A DNA stretch of 64,000 nucleotides from Actinomycetes bacterium (GTDB taxonomy: Bacteria; Actinomycetota; Acidimicrobiia; Acidimicrobiales; RAAP-2), in contig JAJZBK010000003.1 in the NCBI GenBank assembly GCA_021798955.1, positions 1 through 64,000 on the forward strand, read 5' to 3'. How positions within the stretch are numbered: the first letter of the stretch is position 1; every line of letters starts with the position of its first letter. The position numbers were made by a program, and so were the translations under genes. Shown here one piece after another: positions 20,485 to 29,891 of the stretch. A model generated the notes under the pieces. That model saw only the letters and a list, made by a program, of their open reading frames with translations, was not told the DNA's origin and did not search any database.

Positions 20485-20553
20485 TGCGGGCCGGCCGAGC
20501 CTGCTGGGCCGGCCGGGCCTGCTGGGCCGGCCGTCGTGCCGGGCCGGCCGGCC
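20485..20553. repeat. GGCCGGCC-rich repeats downstream of ilvC
   Basis: Two direct copies of CCTGCTGGGCCGGCC plus further GGCCGGCC palindromes. They sit between the DUF3089 gene start and the ilvC stop, where an ilvBNC terminator would be expected; the palindromes could fold, but no T-tract is present. Confidence 0.6.
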
Positions 20554-20562
20554 CTGACCCCG

Positions 20563-21588
20563 TCAGCCTCCCGAGACGTCCTCGATGCGCTGGCGGCCGG
20601 CCGTGATGAAGGGCATCATGGCCCGCAGCTCTGCTCCCACCTTCTCGATCGGGTGCTGGCGGCCGGCCTCCCGCAGGGCGGTGTACGTCGGTCGGCCGTT
20701 CCGGTTCTCTTCGACCCACTCGGCGGCGAAGGAGCCGTCGCGGATCTCGCCGAGGATGCGGGCCATCTCGTCACGGACGGTCTGGCTGATGACGCGCGGA
20801 CCGCGGGTGAGGTCGCCGTACTCGGCGGTGTCGGAGATCGAGAAGCGCATGCCGCTGATGCCCTGCTCGTACATGAGGTCGACGATGAGCTTGAGCTCGT
20901 GGAGGCACTCGAAGTAGGCGGACTCGGGCTGGTAGCCGGCTCCGACCAAGGTGTCGAACCCGGCTTGGACCAGGGCGGTCAGCCCCCCGCACAGCACGAC
21001 CTGCTCGCCGAAGAGGTCCGTCTCGGTCTCCTCGGCAAAGGTCGTGTCGAGGACGCCGGCGCGGGTGGCCCCGATGGCATGCGCGTAGGAGAGGGCGAGG
21101 TCGTGTGCCTTGCCCGACGGATCGGCAGCCACGGCGATGAGCGAGGGAACCCCGCCTCCCTCGGTGTAGGTGCGTCGCACCAGGTGCCCGGGCCCCTTGG
21201 GGGCGACCATGGCGACGTCCACCCCCTCGGGTGGGGTGATGAGCCCGAAGCGGATGTTGAAGCCGTGGGCGAAGAACAGCGCGTCCCCGGGCACCAGATG
21301 AGGCGCGATCTCGGCCTCGTAGACCGCCGCCTGCTCGGTGTCGGGGAGGAGCAGCATCACCACGTTCGCCTCTGCCGCCGCCTCCGCGGGCGAGGTCACT
21401 CGCAGGCCGGCCTCCTCGGCCTTCCGTCGGGACGACGACCCGTCCCGCAGCCCGACCCGCACGTCGACCCCGGACTCGGCCAGGTTGAGGGCGTGGGCGT
21501 GGCCCTGGGAGCCGTAGCCGATCACCGCCACCTTGCGCCCCTGGATGAGCCCGGGGTCGGCATCTCGTTCGTAGTAGAGGGTGGCCAT
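20563..21588 (-). CDS. ilvC: Ketol-acid reductoisomerase
   Basis: A 341-residue class I NADPH-dependent enzyme that isomerises and reduces acetolactate or acetohydroxybutyrate in valine and isoleucine synthesis. The nucleotide loop is [19 protein letters not shown]. Other conserved parts are [12 protein letters not shown], the metal ligands in [16 protein letters not shown] and [20 protein letters not shown], and ISDTAEYGD. The ATG at 21588 lies four bases after the ilvN stop. Third gene of the ilvBNC operon. Confidence 0.97.
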   Translation of the reverse strand: MATLYYERDADPGLIQGRKVAVIGYGSQGHAHALNLAESGVDVRVGLRDGSSSRRKAEEAGLRVTSPAEAAAEANVVMLLLPDTEQAAVYEAEIAPHLVPGDALFFAHGFNIRFGLITPPEGVDVAMVAPKGPGHLVRRTYTEGGGVPSLIAVAADPSGKAHDLALSYAHAIGATRAGVLDTTFAEETETDLFGEQVVLCGGLTALVQAGFDTLVGAGYQPESAYFECLHELKLIVDLMYEQGISGMRFSISDTAEYGDLTRGPRVISQTVRDEMARILGEIRDGSFAAEWVEENRNGRPTYTALREAGRQHPIEKVGAELRAMMPFITAGRQRIEDVSGG

Positions 21589-21592
21589 GTCG

Positions 21593-22180
21593 TCAACCTG
21601 CCTTTTCGCTCTGAGTGGGGTCGTGGTCGTCGAGGACACGTGGCCTCCCACCGGGGGAGGCCGGCATCCGGGCGGCCGACCGGTCGAGTTTAGGCAGGGC
21701 GACGCGTCCGGTCCGCTGGAGCTCCACGATGCCGTAGCCGCGCACCAGGTCCTCGAAGTCGTCGAGCTTGGCGGGCGCACCGGCCACCATCACCGTGAGC
21801 CGGTCAGCCCCGACGTCGACGATCTTGCCTTCGAAGACGCCGACGAGCTGGATGACCTGGCCCCGTTCGGCCTCGCCGGCCTCGATGGTGGCGAGCAGCA
21901 GCTCGCGCTCACGGGCGTTGACCGGGTCGAGCTCGGTGATCGAGACGACCGGGACGAGCTTGTCGAGCTGCTTGACGACCTGCTCGAGGGGCGCCGACTC
22001 GACGTCGACCACGATGGTGATGCGGCTGAAGCGGGCGTCGTCGGAGGGGGCTACGGCCAAGCTGTAGATGTTGTAGCCACGTCTTGAGAAGAGCCCGGCC
22101 ACGCGGGCCAGCACGCCGGCTTTGTTCTCGACCAGGACGGTCAAGGTGTGGTGGCGCTTGTCGGTCCCGAAGGCGGGCAT
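21593..22180 (-). CDS. ilvN: Acetolactate synthase small (regulatory) subunit
   Basis: A 195-residue regulatory subunit that binds and activates IlvB and confers feedback inhibition by branched-chain amino acids. The N-terminal ACT domain reads [28 protein letters not shown], followed by the [12 protein letters not shown] strand. The second half ([26 protein letters not shown]) is the standard IlvN_C domain. The C-terminal 25 residues are polar and unconserved. Its ATG overlaps the ilvB stop by four bases. Confidence 0.96.
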   Translation of the reverse strand: MPAFGTDKRHHTLTVLVENKAGVLARVAGLFSRRGYNIYSLAVAPSDDARFSRITIVVDVESAPLEQVVKQLDKLVPVVSITELDPVNARERELLLATIEAGEAERGQVIQLVGVFEGKIVDVGADRLTVMVAGAPAKLDDFEDLVRGYGIVELQRTGRVALPKLDRSAARMPASPGGRPRVLDDHDPTQSEKAG

Positions 22181-24006
22181 CACCGGCTCCCCTCGCGCTG
22201 GCTGGGATCGACGACGATGTCGTCGTTCGACGCCCCCGCCGGGACCATCGGGAACACCTTCTCGAAGGCGTCGGTCCGGAAGTCGATGACCACCGGGCGG
22301 TCGTCGATGTCGTTCGCCTTGTCGATGGCCGGCCCGACTTCGTCGGGCGACTCGACCCTCAGGCCGACGCAGCCCATCGCCTCCGCCCACCGGACGTAGT
22401 CGGGCAGGTCGGGCGAGAGGTAGACCTCCGAGTAGCGCTCTTCGTAGAACATCTCCTGCCACTGGCGGACCATGCCGAGGTAGGCGTTGTTGAGGATGGC
22501 CACCTTCACCGGAATGCGCTCGGCGCTCGCTGTCACCAGCTCCTGGGCCGTCATCTGGAAGCAGCCGTCACCGTCGACCGCCCACACCATCCGGTCGGGT
22601 CGCCCGACCTTGGCGCCGATGGACGCCGGGACGGCGAACCCCATGGTGCCGAGGCCCCCCGAGTTGACCCAGGTATAGGGGTGGTCGAACCGCCACCACT
22701 GCGACGCGAACATCTGGTGCTGGCCGACCCCGGACACGACGATGGTGTCCTCGGGCGTGGCGTCCCGCAGCGACTCCAGCACGAACTGCGGCTTGAGCCC
22801 GTTCGCCGATGCCTCCGGCGACCGGTCGTAGACGAGGGGGTAGCGCTCCTGCCACTCCGAGAGCTGGGCGTGCCAGGCGGCAAGTCGGCTCCGGGGCAGG
22901 GAGGCAGCCGGCGTGCCGGCCACTGCCTCGGCGCCCAGCGGGGCGTCGACGGGCCTGCCGCCTCCGGTGGCCCGGCTCGACGGTGACCCTGGCAGCCCGA
23001 GCGACCCGAGGGCGTCGAGCAGCGCCTCGGTGACGACCCGGCAGTCCCCGGCGATGGCCACGTCGGCTCTGCGGATCTTGTTGAGCTCGGCCGGGTCGAT
23101 GTCGACGTGGACCACCGTCGCCTCCGGGGCGAAGGCGTCGACCTTCCCTGTCACCCGGTCGTCGAAGCGGCTCCCGAGAGCCAGGAGCAGATCAGCACGC
23201 TGCATGGCCATGACGGCCGTGTAGTTGCCGTGCATGCCCGGCATGCCCAGGCACAGCGGGTGTGAGTCGGGGAAGGCGCCACGGGCCATGAGCGTCGTGA
23301 CGACGGGGGCGCCGGTGCGCTCGGCCAGCTCGCGCAAGGCGTCTGCGCCACGCGCCTTGAGCACGCCGCCGCCGGCGTAGATGACCGGGCGCTCGGCGGC
23401 GAGCAGGAGCTCGGCCGCCTTCTTGACCGCGGCGGGATCTCCCTCGAGCACCGGGTGGTACCCGGGAAGGTCGAGCTCGTCAGGGCCGGGCCAGTACCAC
23501 TCCATCTCGGCGTTGGAGACGTCCTTGGGCAGGTCGATGAGGACGGGGCCCGGTCGGCCGGTGGTGGCCACGTGGAAGGCCTCGGCGACCACGCGGGGAA
23601 TGTCGGCGGCGTCGGTGACCAGCCAGTTGTGCTTGGTGATCCCCATGGTGATACCGGTGGTGTCGCTCTCTTGGAAGCCGTCGGTGCCAATCAGCGACGT
23701 GGCCACCTGGCCGGTGACCACCACCAGCGGGATGGAGTCCATGTAGGCGTCGGCGAGCGGCGTCACGATGTTGGTGGCAGCGGGCCCGCTCGTCACCATG
23801 GCCACCCCAGGGCGACCGGTGACGTGGGCGTAGCCCTCCGCCATGTGCCCAGCGCCCTGCTCGTGGCGCACCAGGACGTGACGGATCGACGAGTCGATGA
23901 TCGGGTCGTAGACCGGCAGGATGGCCCCGCCGGGCAGGCCGAACATCACCTCGACCTCCTGCATCTCCAAGCTCTTGATCAAGGCCTGTGCTCCGGTCAG
24001 TTTCAT
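22180..24006 (-). CDS. ilvB: Acetolactate synthase large (catalytic) subunit
   Basis: A 608-residue ThDP- and FAD-dependent enzyme that condenses pyruvate with pyruvate or 2-oxobutyrate, the committed step to valine, leucine and isoleucine. It has the catalytic glutamate in [16 protein letters not shown], then [16 protein letters not shown], the [16 protein letters not shown] segment and the ThDP motif from [15 protein letters not shown] to [14 protein letters not shown]. An insertion with low-complexity residues lies near residue 345 ([13 protein letters not shown]). First structural gene behind the attenuator-like leader at 24141-24283. Confidence 0.97.
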   Translation of the reverse strand: MKLTGAQALIKSLEMQEVEVMFGLPGGAILPVYDPIIDSSIRHVLVRHEQGAGHMAEGYAHVTGRPGVAMVTSGPAATNIVTPLADAYMDSIPLVVVTGQVATSLIGTDGFQESDTTGITMGITKHNWLVTDAADIPRVVAEAFHVATTGRPGPVLIDLPKDVSNAEMEWYWPGPDELDLPGYHPVLEGDPAAVKKAAELLLAAERPVIYAGGGVLKARGADALRELAERTGAPVVTTLMARGAFPDSHPLCLGMPGMHGNYTAVMAMQRADLLLALGSRFDDRVTGKVDAFAPEATVVHVDIDPAELNKIRRADVAIAGDCRVVTEALLDALGSLGLPGSPSSRATGGGRPVDAPLGAEAVAGTPAASLPRSRLAAWHAQLSEWQERYPLVYDRSPEASANGLKPQFVLESLRDATPEDTIVVSGVGQHQMFASQWWRFDHPYTWVNSGGLGTMGFAVPASIGAKVGRPDRMVWAVDGDGCFQMTAQELVTASAERIPVKVAILNNAYLGMVRQWQEMFYEERYSEVYLSPDLPDYVRWAEAMGCVGLRVESPDEVGPAIDKANDIDDRPVVIDFRTDAFEKVFPMVPAGASNDDIVVDPSQREGSR

Positions 24007-24140
24007 CGGTGCTCCCTGGTGGTGTGTGCGGTGTGGTGGTGGTCGGTTCGCCCCTGGCCTGGCGACGGACAGTGCCGTCGGTGACGAGATGGCGGTGTGG
24101 GCTCGGGGCGGTCTCCGGGTGGGCAGCAGTGCCCGAACAC

Positions 24141-24167
24141 GAAAACGACCTCCCGTGAGGGAGGTCG
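24141..24167 (-). terminator. Intrinsic terminator in the ilvB leader (attenuator)
   Basis: On the minus strand a perfect nine-pair stem (24167-24159 with 24154-24146, arm CGACCTCCC, four-base loop) is followed at once by four T (24145-24142). It lies about 135 bases before ilvB, downstream of the leader peptide, which is the position of a transcription attenuator. Confidence 0.75.
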
Positions 24168-24171
24168 GACG

Positions 24172-24200
24172 GCGCGCACAGGAGACAGCGTCGTGCGCGC
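24172..24200 (-). promoter_or_regulatory. Leader hairpin preceding the attenuator
   Basis: Perfect eight-base inverted repeat GCGCGCAC (24200-24193) and GTGCGCGC (24179-24172). The first arm begins at the last base of the leader-peptide stop codon, so a ribosome at the stop would block it. The arms do not overlap the terminator stem, so the exact antitermination pairing is not resolved. Confidence 0.5.
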
Positions 24201-24247
24201 TAGGTACGGCGTACCAGAGTGGTCAGCAAGGAAGGCTCGGTCGACAT
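24200..24247 (-). CDS. ilvB leader peptide, 15 residues
   Basis: A short open frame reading [15 protein letters not shown] then TAG. Four of the six residues at positions 7-12 are leucine, leucine, leucine and valine (LLTTLV), the end-product amino acids of the operon. Its ATG lies exactly six bases after a -10-like AAGATT, the leaderless arrangement used by many genes here. Placed directly before the hairpin and terminator, it should act as the ribosome sensor of an attenuator. Too short to prove by coding statistics. Confidence 0.6.
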   Translation of the reverse strand: MSTEPSLLTTLVRRT

Positions 24248-24253
24248 CGCACC

Positions 24254-24283
24254 AATCTTGCCACGAGGACGAGCCCCCCACAA
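24254..24283 (-). promoter_or_regulatory. Promoter of the ilvB leader
   Basis: Candidate -35 TTGTGG (24283-24278) and -10 AAGATT (24259-24254) with an 18-base spacer. The -10 ends six bases before the leader-peptide ATG. Confidence 0.5.
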
Positions 24284-24294
24284 GCCCCCGGCCC

Positions 24295-24343
24295 CCGGCC
24301 ACCGGCCACCGGCCACCGGCCACTGGCCACTGGCCACCGGCCT
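24295..24343. repeat. 7-bp tandem repeat between ilvD and the ilvB promoter
   Basis: Seven units of CCGGCCA (two with CTGGCCA, the last ending CCGGCCT). It fills the space between the ilvD stop and the -35 region of the ilvB leader promoter. Confidence 0.93.
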
Positions 24344-24345
24344 TC

Positions 24346-26061
24346 CTACGCCTCGGTGACCGCTCCCCGGTCGGCACCCGTCACCAAGCGGGCGTACTTG
24401 GCCAGCACGCCCGTGGTGTATCGGGGGGCGGGGTGGGCAAGGTCGGCGCGCCGGCGGGCAAGCTCGTCCTCGTCGACGAGCAGGTCGATCGAGTGCTGCT
24501 CGACGTCCACCACGATCCGATCGCCGTCGGCGACGAGGGCGATGGGGCCTCCGTCGACCGCTTCGGGGGCGACGTGCCCGATGCAGAAGCCGTGGGTCCC
24601 CCCCGAGAACCTTCCGTCCGTCACCAGCGCGCAGTCGCCGCCACGGCCCACGCCCTTCATCGCCCCGGTGACGGCGAGCATCTCCCGCATTCCCGGACCG
24701 CCCTTGGGACCTTCGTAGCGGATCACGACGACCGTCCCCGGCTCGATCGACCCGGCCAGGATGGCCTCCATCGCCGCGTCCTCGCCGTCGAACACCCGGG
24801 CGGTGCCGTCGAAGTGAAGCTGGTCGATGCCGGCCACCTTGACCACCGAGCCGGCCGGAGCCAGGGAACCGGTCAGGACGGCGATCCCTCCCTGGGCGTG
24901 GATCGGGTCGTCGATACGGTGGACGACGTCGCCGTCCGGCGCCGGCGGAGCCAACGCAGCCAGGTTGTCGGCGACACTGCGTCCGGTCACCGTGAGGCAG
25001 TCGCCGTCGATGAGCCCGGCGTCGAGCAGCTCCTGCATGACCACAGGGACACCGCCGATGCGGTCGATGTCGCTCATGTGGTACTTGCCGTGCGGCTTGG
25101 TGTCGGCGAGATGCGGGACCCGGGCGGCGACGGCGTTGAAGTCGTCGAGCGACAGGTCCACCCGAGCCTCGTTGGCCAGCGCCAACAGGTGCAGGACGGC
25201 GTTCGTCGAACCGCCGAGGGCCATGACCACGGCGATCGCATTGCGGAACGCCTCGATGGTCAGGATGTCACGCGGCCGGATGCCCCGACGCAGGAGCTCG
25301 ACGACCGCCTGGCCCGAGGCGAAGGCGAAGTCCTCCCGACGACGGTCGACGGCGGGGGCGGCCGAGCTGCCCGGCAGGGACATGCCGAGGGCCTCGGCAA
25401 CCGAGGCCATGGTGTTGGCAGTGAACATGCCGGCACACGAGCCCTCGGTCGGGCAGGCATTGTGCTCGATGAGGGAGAGCTCCTCGTCGCTCAGCGCGTC
25501 GACGGCATGGGCACCGACGGCTTCGAAGACCGAGGTGATGTCGAGTGCCCGGTCGCGCAGTCGGCCGGGGAGGATCGTTCCCCCGTAGAGGAACACGGTG
25601 GGCAGGTTGAGACGGGCTGCCGCCATCAGCATGCCGGGCAGCGACTTGTCGCAACCGGCCAGGGTGACCATGGCGTCGAACCGCTCGGCGTGCATCACCG
25701 TCTCGACGGAGTCGGCGATCACCTCGCGGCTGACCAGCGATGCCCGCATCCCCTCGTGGCCCATCGAGATGCCGTCCGACACGGCGATCGTCACGAACTC
25801 GAAGGGAAAGCCGCCAGCAGCGGCCGCGCCGGCCTTGGCCCGGTCGGCCAAGCGGGCAAGCGGCACGTTGCACGGCGTGACCTCGTTCCACGACGACGCC
25901 ACGCCGATCTGAGGCTTGTCCCAGTCGGCATCCGTCATCCCGACGGCTCGCAGCATCGCTCGGGCCGGAGCACGGGTCGGACCGTCGGTCACCTCGCTGC
26001 TCCGGGGCTTGATCCCTCGGAGTGGCTGTGCCGACGGGTCGTGGGCGGGGGCGTCAGTCAT
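24346..26061 (-). CDS. ilvD: Dihydroxy-acid dehydratase
   Basis: A 571-residue iron-sulfur dehydratase that forms the 2-keto acids for valine and isoleucine after IlvC. Cluster cysteines are in [29 protein letters not shown] and [31 protein letters not shown] and the C-terminal [14 protein letters not shown] are also intact. ATG 26061 is chosen over the ATG three codons upstream because a TACCAT box ends seven bases before it. The 7-bp repeat and a separate promoter lie between it and ilvB, so ilvD may be both read through and independently controlled. Confidence 0.96.
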   Translation of the reverse strand: MTDAPAHDPSAQPLRGIKPRSSEVTDGPTRAPARAMLRAVGMTDADWDKPQIGVASSWNEVTPCNVPLARLADRAKAGAAAAGGFPFEFVTIAVSDGISMGHEGMRASLVSREVIADSVETVMHAERFDAMVTLAGCDKSLPGMLMAAARLNLPTVFLYGGTILPGRLRDRALDITSVFEAVGAHAVDALSDEELSLIEHNACPTEGSCAGMFTANTMASVAEALGMSLPGSSAAPAVDRRREDFAFASGQAVVELLRRGIRPRDILTIEAFRNAIAVVMALGGSTNAVLHLLALANEARVDLSLDDFNAVAARVPHLADTKPHGKYHMSDIDRIGGVPVVMQELLDAGLIDGDCLTVTGRSVADNLAALAPPAPDGDVVHRIDDPIHAQGGIAVLTGSLAPAGSVVKVAGIDQLHFDGTARVFDGEDAAMEAILAGSIEPGTVVVIRYEGPKGGPGMREMLAVTGAMKGVGRGGDCALVTDGRFSGGTHGFCIGHVAPEAVDGGPIALVADGDRIVVDVEQHSIDLLVDEDELARRRADLAHPAPRYTTGVLAKYARLVTGADRGAVTEA

Positions 26062-26068
26062 CGGGTGC

Positions 26069-26074
26069 ATGGTA
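26069..26074 (-). promoter_or_regulatory. Leaderless -10 box of ilvD
   Basis: TACCAT on the minus strand, seven bases before the ATG at 26061. Confidence 0.55.
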
Positions 26075-26095
26075 CGGCCCCGGCGAGACGCGGCG

Positions 26096-26147
26096 CACCA
26101 CGGCCGGGAGATCGACGCCAGGACAGCTCACCACGGCCGAGAGATCG
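26096..26147. promoter_or_regulatory. Direct repeat at the ilvD -35 region, possible operator
   Basis: Two 19-base copies of CACCACGGCCGRGAGATCG (26096-26114 and 26129-26147) differ at one base and are spaced 33 bases apart, about three helical turns. The first overlaps the expected ilvD -35 position; the second lies just before the TAACAT box of the divergent kinase gene. Confidence 0.5.
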
Positions 26148-26155
26148 GTGCCCGG

Positions 26156-26161
26156 TAACAT
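26156..26161 (+). promoter_or_regulatory. -10 box upstream of the hybrid kinase
   Basis: TAACAT, about 90 bases before the kinase GTG at 26251. A GTG five bases downstream opens a 26-codon frame that ends three bases before the kinase start, possibly a leaderless upstream peptide, but its coding nature is unproven. Confidence 0.4.
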
Positions 26162-26250
26162 CGCCTGTGGTCCGGAGCGTCCGCGCCTGCCGGGACGCGA
26201 CCCCCAGGGCCGCGGAGGGCCATGGGGGCGGTGGCGCTGGAGCCTGAGGG

Positions 26251-29121
26251 GTGAACGTGGGCAGACCCGGGGACTGGAAGGCCCGCTATCGAGACGACTG
26301 GACGTTGCGCCAGAAGGGGCTGGCGGCGCTCGCCCTCCCGATCGTCATCCTGCTCGGCGTTGCCTTGGGCCTCTCAGTGCTGTCGGCAGCGCGGAGCCAC
26401 GACCTCTCCGCCGAAGGGAACGCGCTGGTCGTCGAGCGGGACGCCACCGTCGTCGAGGAGCAGAGCGTGGTGGCCGTCAGCGCCGAGCACGGGGTCCCCA
26501 CGGCTCCGGCTCGAAGTGGGACGACCGCGGCTCCGTCCTCCCGGGCGACGGCGACGGCATCGGCGCTTCGGCACAGCCTCTCCACGTTGGCGGGGGCGGT
26601 CGCCGTGCTCGGCCAGGACGCCGCTGTCCGGACCGCCCTCGGGCAGGTGCGCGCCGCTGTCGGCGACGAGCTCACGCTCCTCGCCGCCCACGAAACGAGC
26701 GGCCCGTCGCCACCCGCCACCTCCGGGCAGGTCGTCGGGTCCGGGCAGGTCGTCGGAGCACGGACCACCCAGGCCCTTTCCCGTGTCCAAACCGCCGTCG
26801 GCGCCCTGTTGGCCGCCGCCCTCACGCGCCGGGACGCCGCCGCCGCCGCCGGGGCGAGGGCCGGCATGTGGCTGGTCCTCGTGCTCTCAGTGGGTGGCTC
26901 GCTCGGACTGGCCGGCACCGTTGCCGCGGTCAGCGCCACCAATCGCTCGATTGCCCGCCGGGTCGACCGCCTGCGCCGGGCAGTGGACCGGATCGAACGG
27001 GGTGAACCGCTCGGAGACCTCCCGGCCGGCTCCGACGAGCTCGGCTGGGTCGCCGCCGGCCTGACCCGTGCCGCCTTCCTCGTCGAGGACCAACGCCAGG
27101 TCCTCCACCAGCAACGGTCGTTCATGGAAGCCCTGCTCGAGCACTCGCCGGTGGTGGCCTGGCGGGTCGACCTCGACGCTGGCGCCGTCGCCTACGTGAG
27201 CCCCAACTGCGCCGACCTGATGGGCCTCACCGTCGAGGACGCCTCCCGCTCCTACCAGGCCGTCACCGACCGCCTCGACGAGGAAGACCTGACGGTGGTG
27301 CGGGCCACCGTCGAACGCATCCGGCAGACGGGCGGTCGAGCGACCTTCGGGGTCCGCTACCACCACCCCGACGGCCGGCCCCGCTCCTTTCGGATCGACC
27401 TCCTGCCGGTCGGCCCCCAGCCAGACGGCTCGAACGCCCTGTGCTTCTGCACGGACGTGACCGAGGTGCGCGCCGCCCGCGAACGGCTGCTCGAGCAGAA
27501 GAACCTCCTCGAAGCCGTCCTCGAGGCCTCGCCGGACATCTACGTGGTGCGCGACCTCGACCTGCACGTGATCGACGTGCACGGTGCCGTCCGTCGACTG
27601 CTCGGCTGGGAACGCCACGAGTACGCCCAACACGCCGAGCACGTCGACGTGCTCGGCGTGGAGGACCACGCCCGCTTCGTCGACACCCTGACCAGCGTGG
27701 GAGCGGGGCGGTCGGGAGTGACCGAGCTGCGCTTCGACGTCGCCGACAGCGGGGGCATCCGGCACGTCTTCGACATGCTGGTGAGCCCGGTGCGAGACCA
27801 CGAGGGAAGGATCATCGGGACCCTCGCGGCCAGCCGCGACATCACCGCTCGCCTCGTCCTCGAAGCCGAGCTCGACCGGGCCCGGGTCGACGCCGAACGG
27901 GCCAACCAGGCCAAGAGCGAGTTCCTCTCCCGGATGAGCCACGAGCTGCGTACCCCGCTCAACGCCATCCTCGGCTTCACCCAGCTCCTCGAGCTCGACG
28001 AGCTCCCCGACGAGCAGGCCGACCAGCTCGCCCACATCCGGCGGGCCGGTGCGCACCTGCTGGCACTGATCAACGAGGTGCTGGACGTCACCCGCATCGA
28101 AGCAGGCCGGCTCGAGCTCGCGCCCGAGCCCATCGACCTCCGCTCGGCCGTCGCCGAGGTCGTCGACCTGTTGGCGCCGTTGTCGTCCGCTCGCCACCTG
28201 GGCGTCTCCGTGGCGATCGCCGACGGCCTGCCCCCCGTCCTCGCCGATCGGACTCGTCTCGCCCAGGTCCTCGTGAACCTGGTGACGAACGCCGTCAAGT
28301 ACAACCGCGACGGAGGCACCGTCACCATCGAGGCGACGCCGACGGAGACCGGCCCGACCGGAAGAGCCGTGCGCATCGCCGTCACCGACACCGGTGCCGG
28401 TATCGCCCCGCAGCTGATCGACCGGTTGTTCGTCCCGTTCGACCGGCTCGGGGCCGAGCAGACCGGCATCGAGGGGACCGGCATGGGCCTCGCCCTCACC
28501 CGGGCGCTCACCGGGGCCATGGGGGGGACGATCGAGGTGTCGAGCGAGCCTGGAGCAGGCTCGACGTTCGCGGTGACCTTCCCGGCGGCCACCCCGGTGC
28601 CAGCGACCACCCAGCCAGCCCCAGGCGACGACGGCCCGGCTGGCGCCCCGCCGTCCCCGTCCGACCGAGAGCGGGTGACCCCGGCTGGCGCCCCGCTGTC
28701 CCCGTCCGACCGAGAGCGGGTGACCGGCACCGACGAGACCCGGCCGGTCACCGTGCTCTACATCGAGGACAACGCCTCGAACGTGGAGCTGATGGCCGAG
28801 GTCCTCCGCCGCCACGGGGGTGCGCACCTCCTCGTGGCCACCGACGGCCAGTCCGGGCTCGCCCTCGCCGCCCGCCACCGGCCCGACCTCGTCCTGCTCG
28901 ACCTCCACCTCCCCGACCTGACCGGGGAAGAGGTCCTCCACCGCCTGCAGCCATCGGCGGCGACCGTGGTGGCGGTCAGCGCCGACGCGACCCGTGCCCA
29001 GATCGACCGGGTCCTCGCTCTGGGCGCGGCGACCTACGTGACCAAGCCGTTCGACGTCTCGGTCATCGGCCGGCTCGTCGACGGCTGTCGGACGGACGAC
29101 CAGGGCGCTGCTGCCGGCTAA
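26251..29121 (+). CDS. Hybrid sensor histidine kinase with PAS domains and a C-terminal receiver
   Basis: A 956-residue multidomain signalling protein. A first helix near residues 28-50 and a second near 205-228 bracket an extracytoplasmic region, followed by a HAMP-like linker (NRSIARRVDRLRRAVDRIE). Two PAS domains follow at about 290-405 and 415-535. The H-box SRMSHELRTPLNAILGF is near residue 562, and the ATPase domain has VLVNLVTNAVKYN, VTDTGAGI and GTGMGLAL. A receiver domain from about 830 has YIEDN, the aspartate in VLLDLHLPDLTG and the lysine in TYVTKPFDV. A linker of about 45 residues at 788-833 carries a duplicated 15-residue segment. Its output partner is probably the response regulator at 29892. 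Confidence 0.93.
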   Translation: MNVGRPGDWKARYRDDWTLRQKGLAALALPIVILLGVALGLSVLSAARSHDLSAEGNALVVERDATVVEEQSVVAVSAEHGVPTAPARSGTTAAPSSRATATASALRHSLSTLAGAVAVLGQDAAVRTALGQVRAAVGDELTLLAAHETSGPSPPATSGQVVGSGQVVGARTTQALSRVQTAVGALLAAALTRRDAAAAAGARAGMWLVLVLSVGGSLGLAGTVAAVSATNRSIARRVDRLRRAVDRIERGEPLGDLPAGSDELGWVAAGLTRAAFLVEDQRQVLHQQRSFMEALLEHSPVVAWRVDLDAGAVAYVSPNCADLMGLTVEDASRSYQAVTDRLDEEDLTVVRATVERIRQTGGRATFGVRYHHPDGRPRSFRIDLLPVGPQPDGSNALCFCTDVTEVRAARERLLEQKNLLEAVLEASPDIYVVRDLDLHVIDVHGAVRRLLGWERHEYAQHAEHVDVLGVEDHARFVDTLTSVGAGRSGVTELRFDVADSGGIRHVFDMLVSPVRDHEGRIIGTLAASRDITARLVLEAELDRARVDAERANQAKSEFLSRMSHELRTPLNAILGFTQLLELDELPDEQADQLAHIRRAGAHLLALINEVLDVTRIEAGRLELAPEPIDLRSAVAEVVDLLAPLSSARHLGVSVAIADGLPPVLADRTRLAQVLVNLVTNAVKYNRDGGTVTIEATPTETGPTGRAVRIAVTDTGAGIAPQLIDRLFVPFDRLGAEQTGIEGTGMGLALTRALTGAMGGTIEVSSEPGAGSTFAVTFPAATPVPATTQPAPGDDGPAGAPPSPSDRERVTPAGAPLSPSDRERVTGTDETRPVTVLYIEDNASNVELMAEVLRRHGGAHLLVATDGQSGLALAARHRPDLVLLDLHLPDLTGEEVLHRLQPSAATVVAVSADATRAQIDRVLALGAATYVTKPFDVSVIGRLVDGCRTDDQGAAAG
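28636..28725. repeat. 45-bp tandem duplication in the hybrid kinase linker
   Basis: Two adjacent 45-base units (28636-28680, 28681-28725) differ at a single base. They encode PAGAPPSPSDRERVT and PAGAPLSPSDRERVT between the ATPase and receiver domains, so they lengthen the inter-domain linker in frame. Confidence 0.93.
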
Positions 29122-29139
29122 GGGGCGGGTCGAGTTCGA

Positions 29140-29772
29140 TCAAGCCTCGCGGGTCCGGGTGACGAAGGCGAGGTGGACCGAAGACGGCCGTGCGCTGCCG
29201 GGAACGCCGGGCGGCACCTCGAGGCTGACCTGGAGGTGGGCGGTCGTGCCCTGGCCGGAACCGACCAAGCCCGGCAGCGGCAGCTCGCCGCCGACACGCC
29301 CCACGACGGCGCTGGCCAACTGGCGGATGCTCCCCTGACAGACGGACACACCCGACGAGGCAACCGATGTCCAGGTGCCCGAACAGGCGCGCACCGTGAC
29401 GGTCAACGCCGGGGAGCCAGACGCCGACGGCTGGGACGACCAGCCACTCGGCGTCACCTCGAGGACGACGCCGTCGAGCGCACCCGTCGACGTCGCCATC
29501 AGGTCGACTTCCGAGGTCACCGGCGTGCCCGGCACCAGTGCCGGGTGGGCACCGTCGATCCCGGTGAGCCCGGCCGGGGTGCGGGCGCTCAGCGCGCTCG
29601 GGGCGACGGGGACCACCATGGTCCGGCCGTCCAGCGAGACCACGGCAGCGACGGCCATGCCCACACAAGCGACGGACACCGCCCACGTCTCCCACCGACC
29701 ACCGCTCCCTCGACGTCCTGCCCGTCCTCGACGGCGGTCCAACTGTTCGGTTGCTAACCTCGTCGTACCCAC
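29140..29772 (-). CDS. Small exported protein of unknown function
   Basis: An unrecognised protein of about 210 residues. After an arginine-rich N terminus it has one hydrophobic segment (WAVSVACVGMAVAAVVSLDG), either a signal peptide or an anchor. The remainder is rich in serine, threonine, glycine and valine, alternates polar and hydrophobic residues as in a beta-sandwich, and has two cysteines about 20 residues apart (VRACSGTW and VSVCQGS) that could form a disulfide. GTG 29772 is the only clear start. It lies between a hybrid kinase and a response regulator on the other strand, so it may be a target or sensor partner of that system; this is inference. Confidence 0.6.
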   Translation of the reverse strand: MGTTRLATEQLDRRRGRAGRRGSGGRWETWAVSVACVGMAVAAVVSLDGRTMVVPVAPSALSARTPAGLTGIDGAHPALVPGTPVTSEVDLMATSTGALDGVVLEVTPSGWSSQPSASGSPALTVTVRACSGTWTSVASSGVSVCQGSIRQLASAVVGRVGGELPLPGLVGSGQGTTAHLQVSLEVPPGVPGSARPSSVHLAFVTRTREA

Positions 29773-29891
29773 CCCTTGTGGTCACTGGAGACGGCGGACA
29801 TGGTGTGGCATTCGTCGTCGCTGGGTGTCAGACTCGTACTTCATGGAGTTTCTCGACCACCCAACGTGGTCCGCCGAGCAACGACATCACA

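Noticed and set aside
26167-26247. A 26-codon leaderless frame after the TAACAT box
   Set aside because: The spacing is five bases, not six or seven, and the peptide (VVRSVRACRDATPRAAEGHG and on) has no recognisable feature. Only mentioned under the promoter.
26887-28941. Long minus-strand frame (about 680 codons) opposite the hybrid kinase
   Set aside because: The kinase motifs prove the plus strand is coding; the opposite translation is low-complexity GC shadow.
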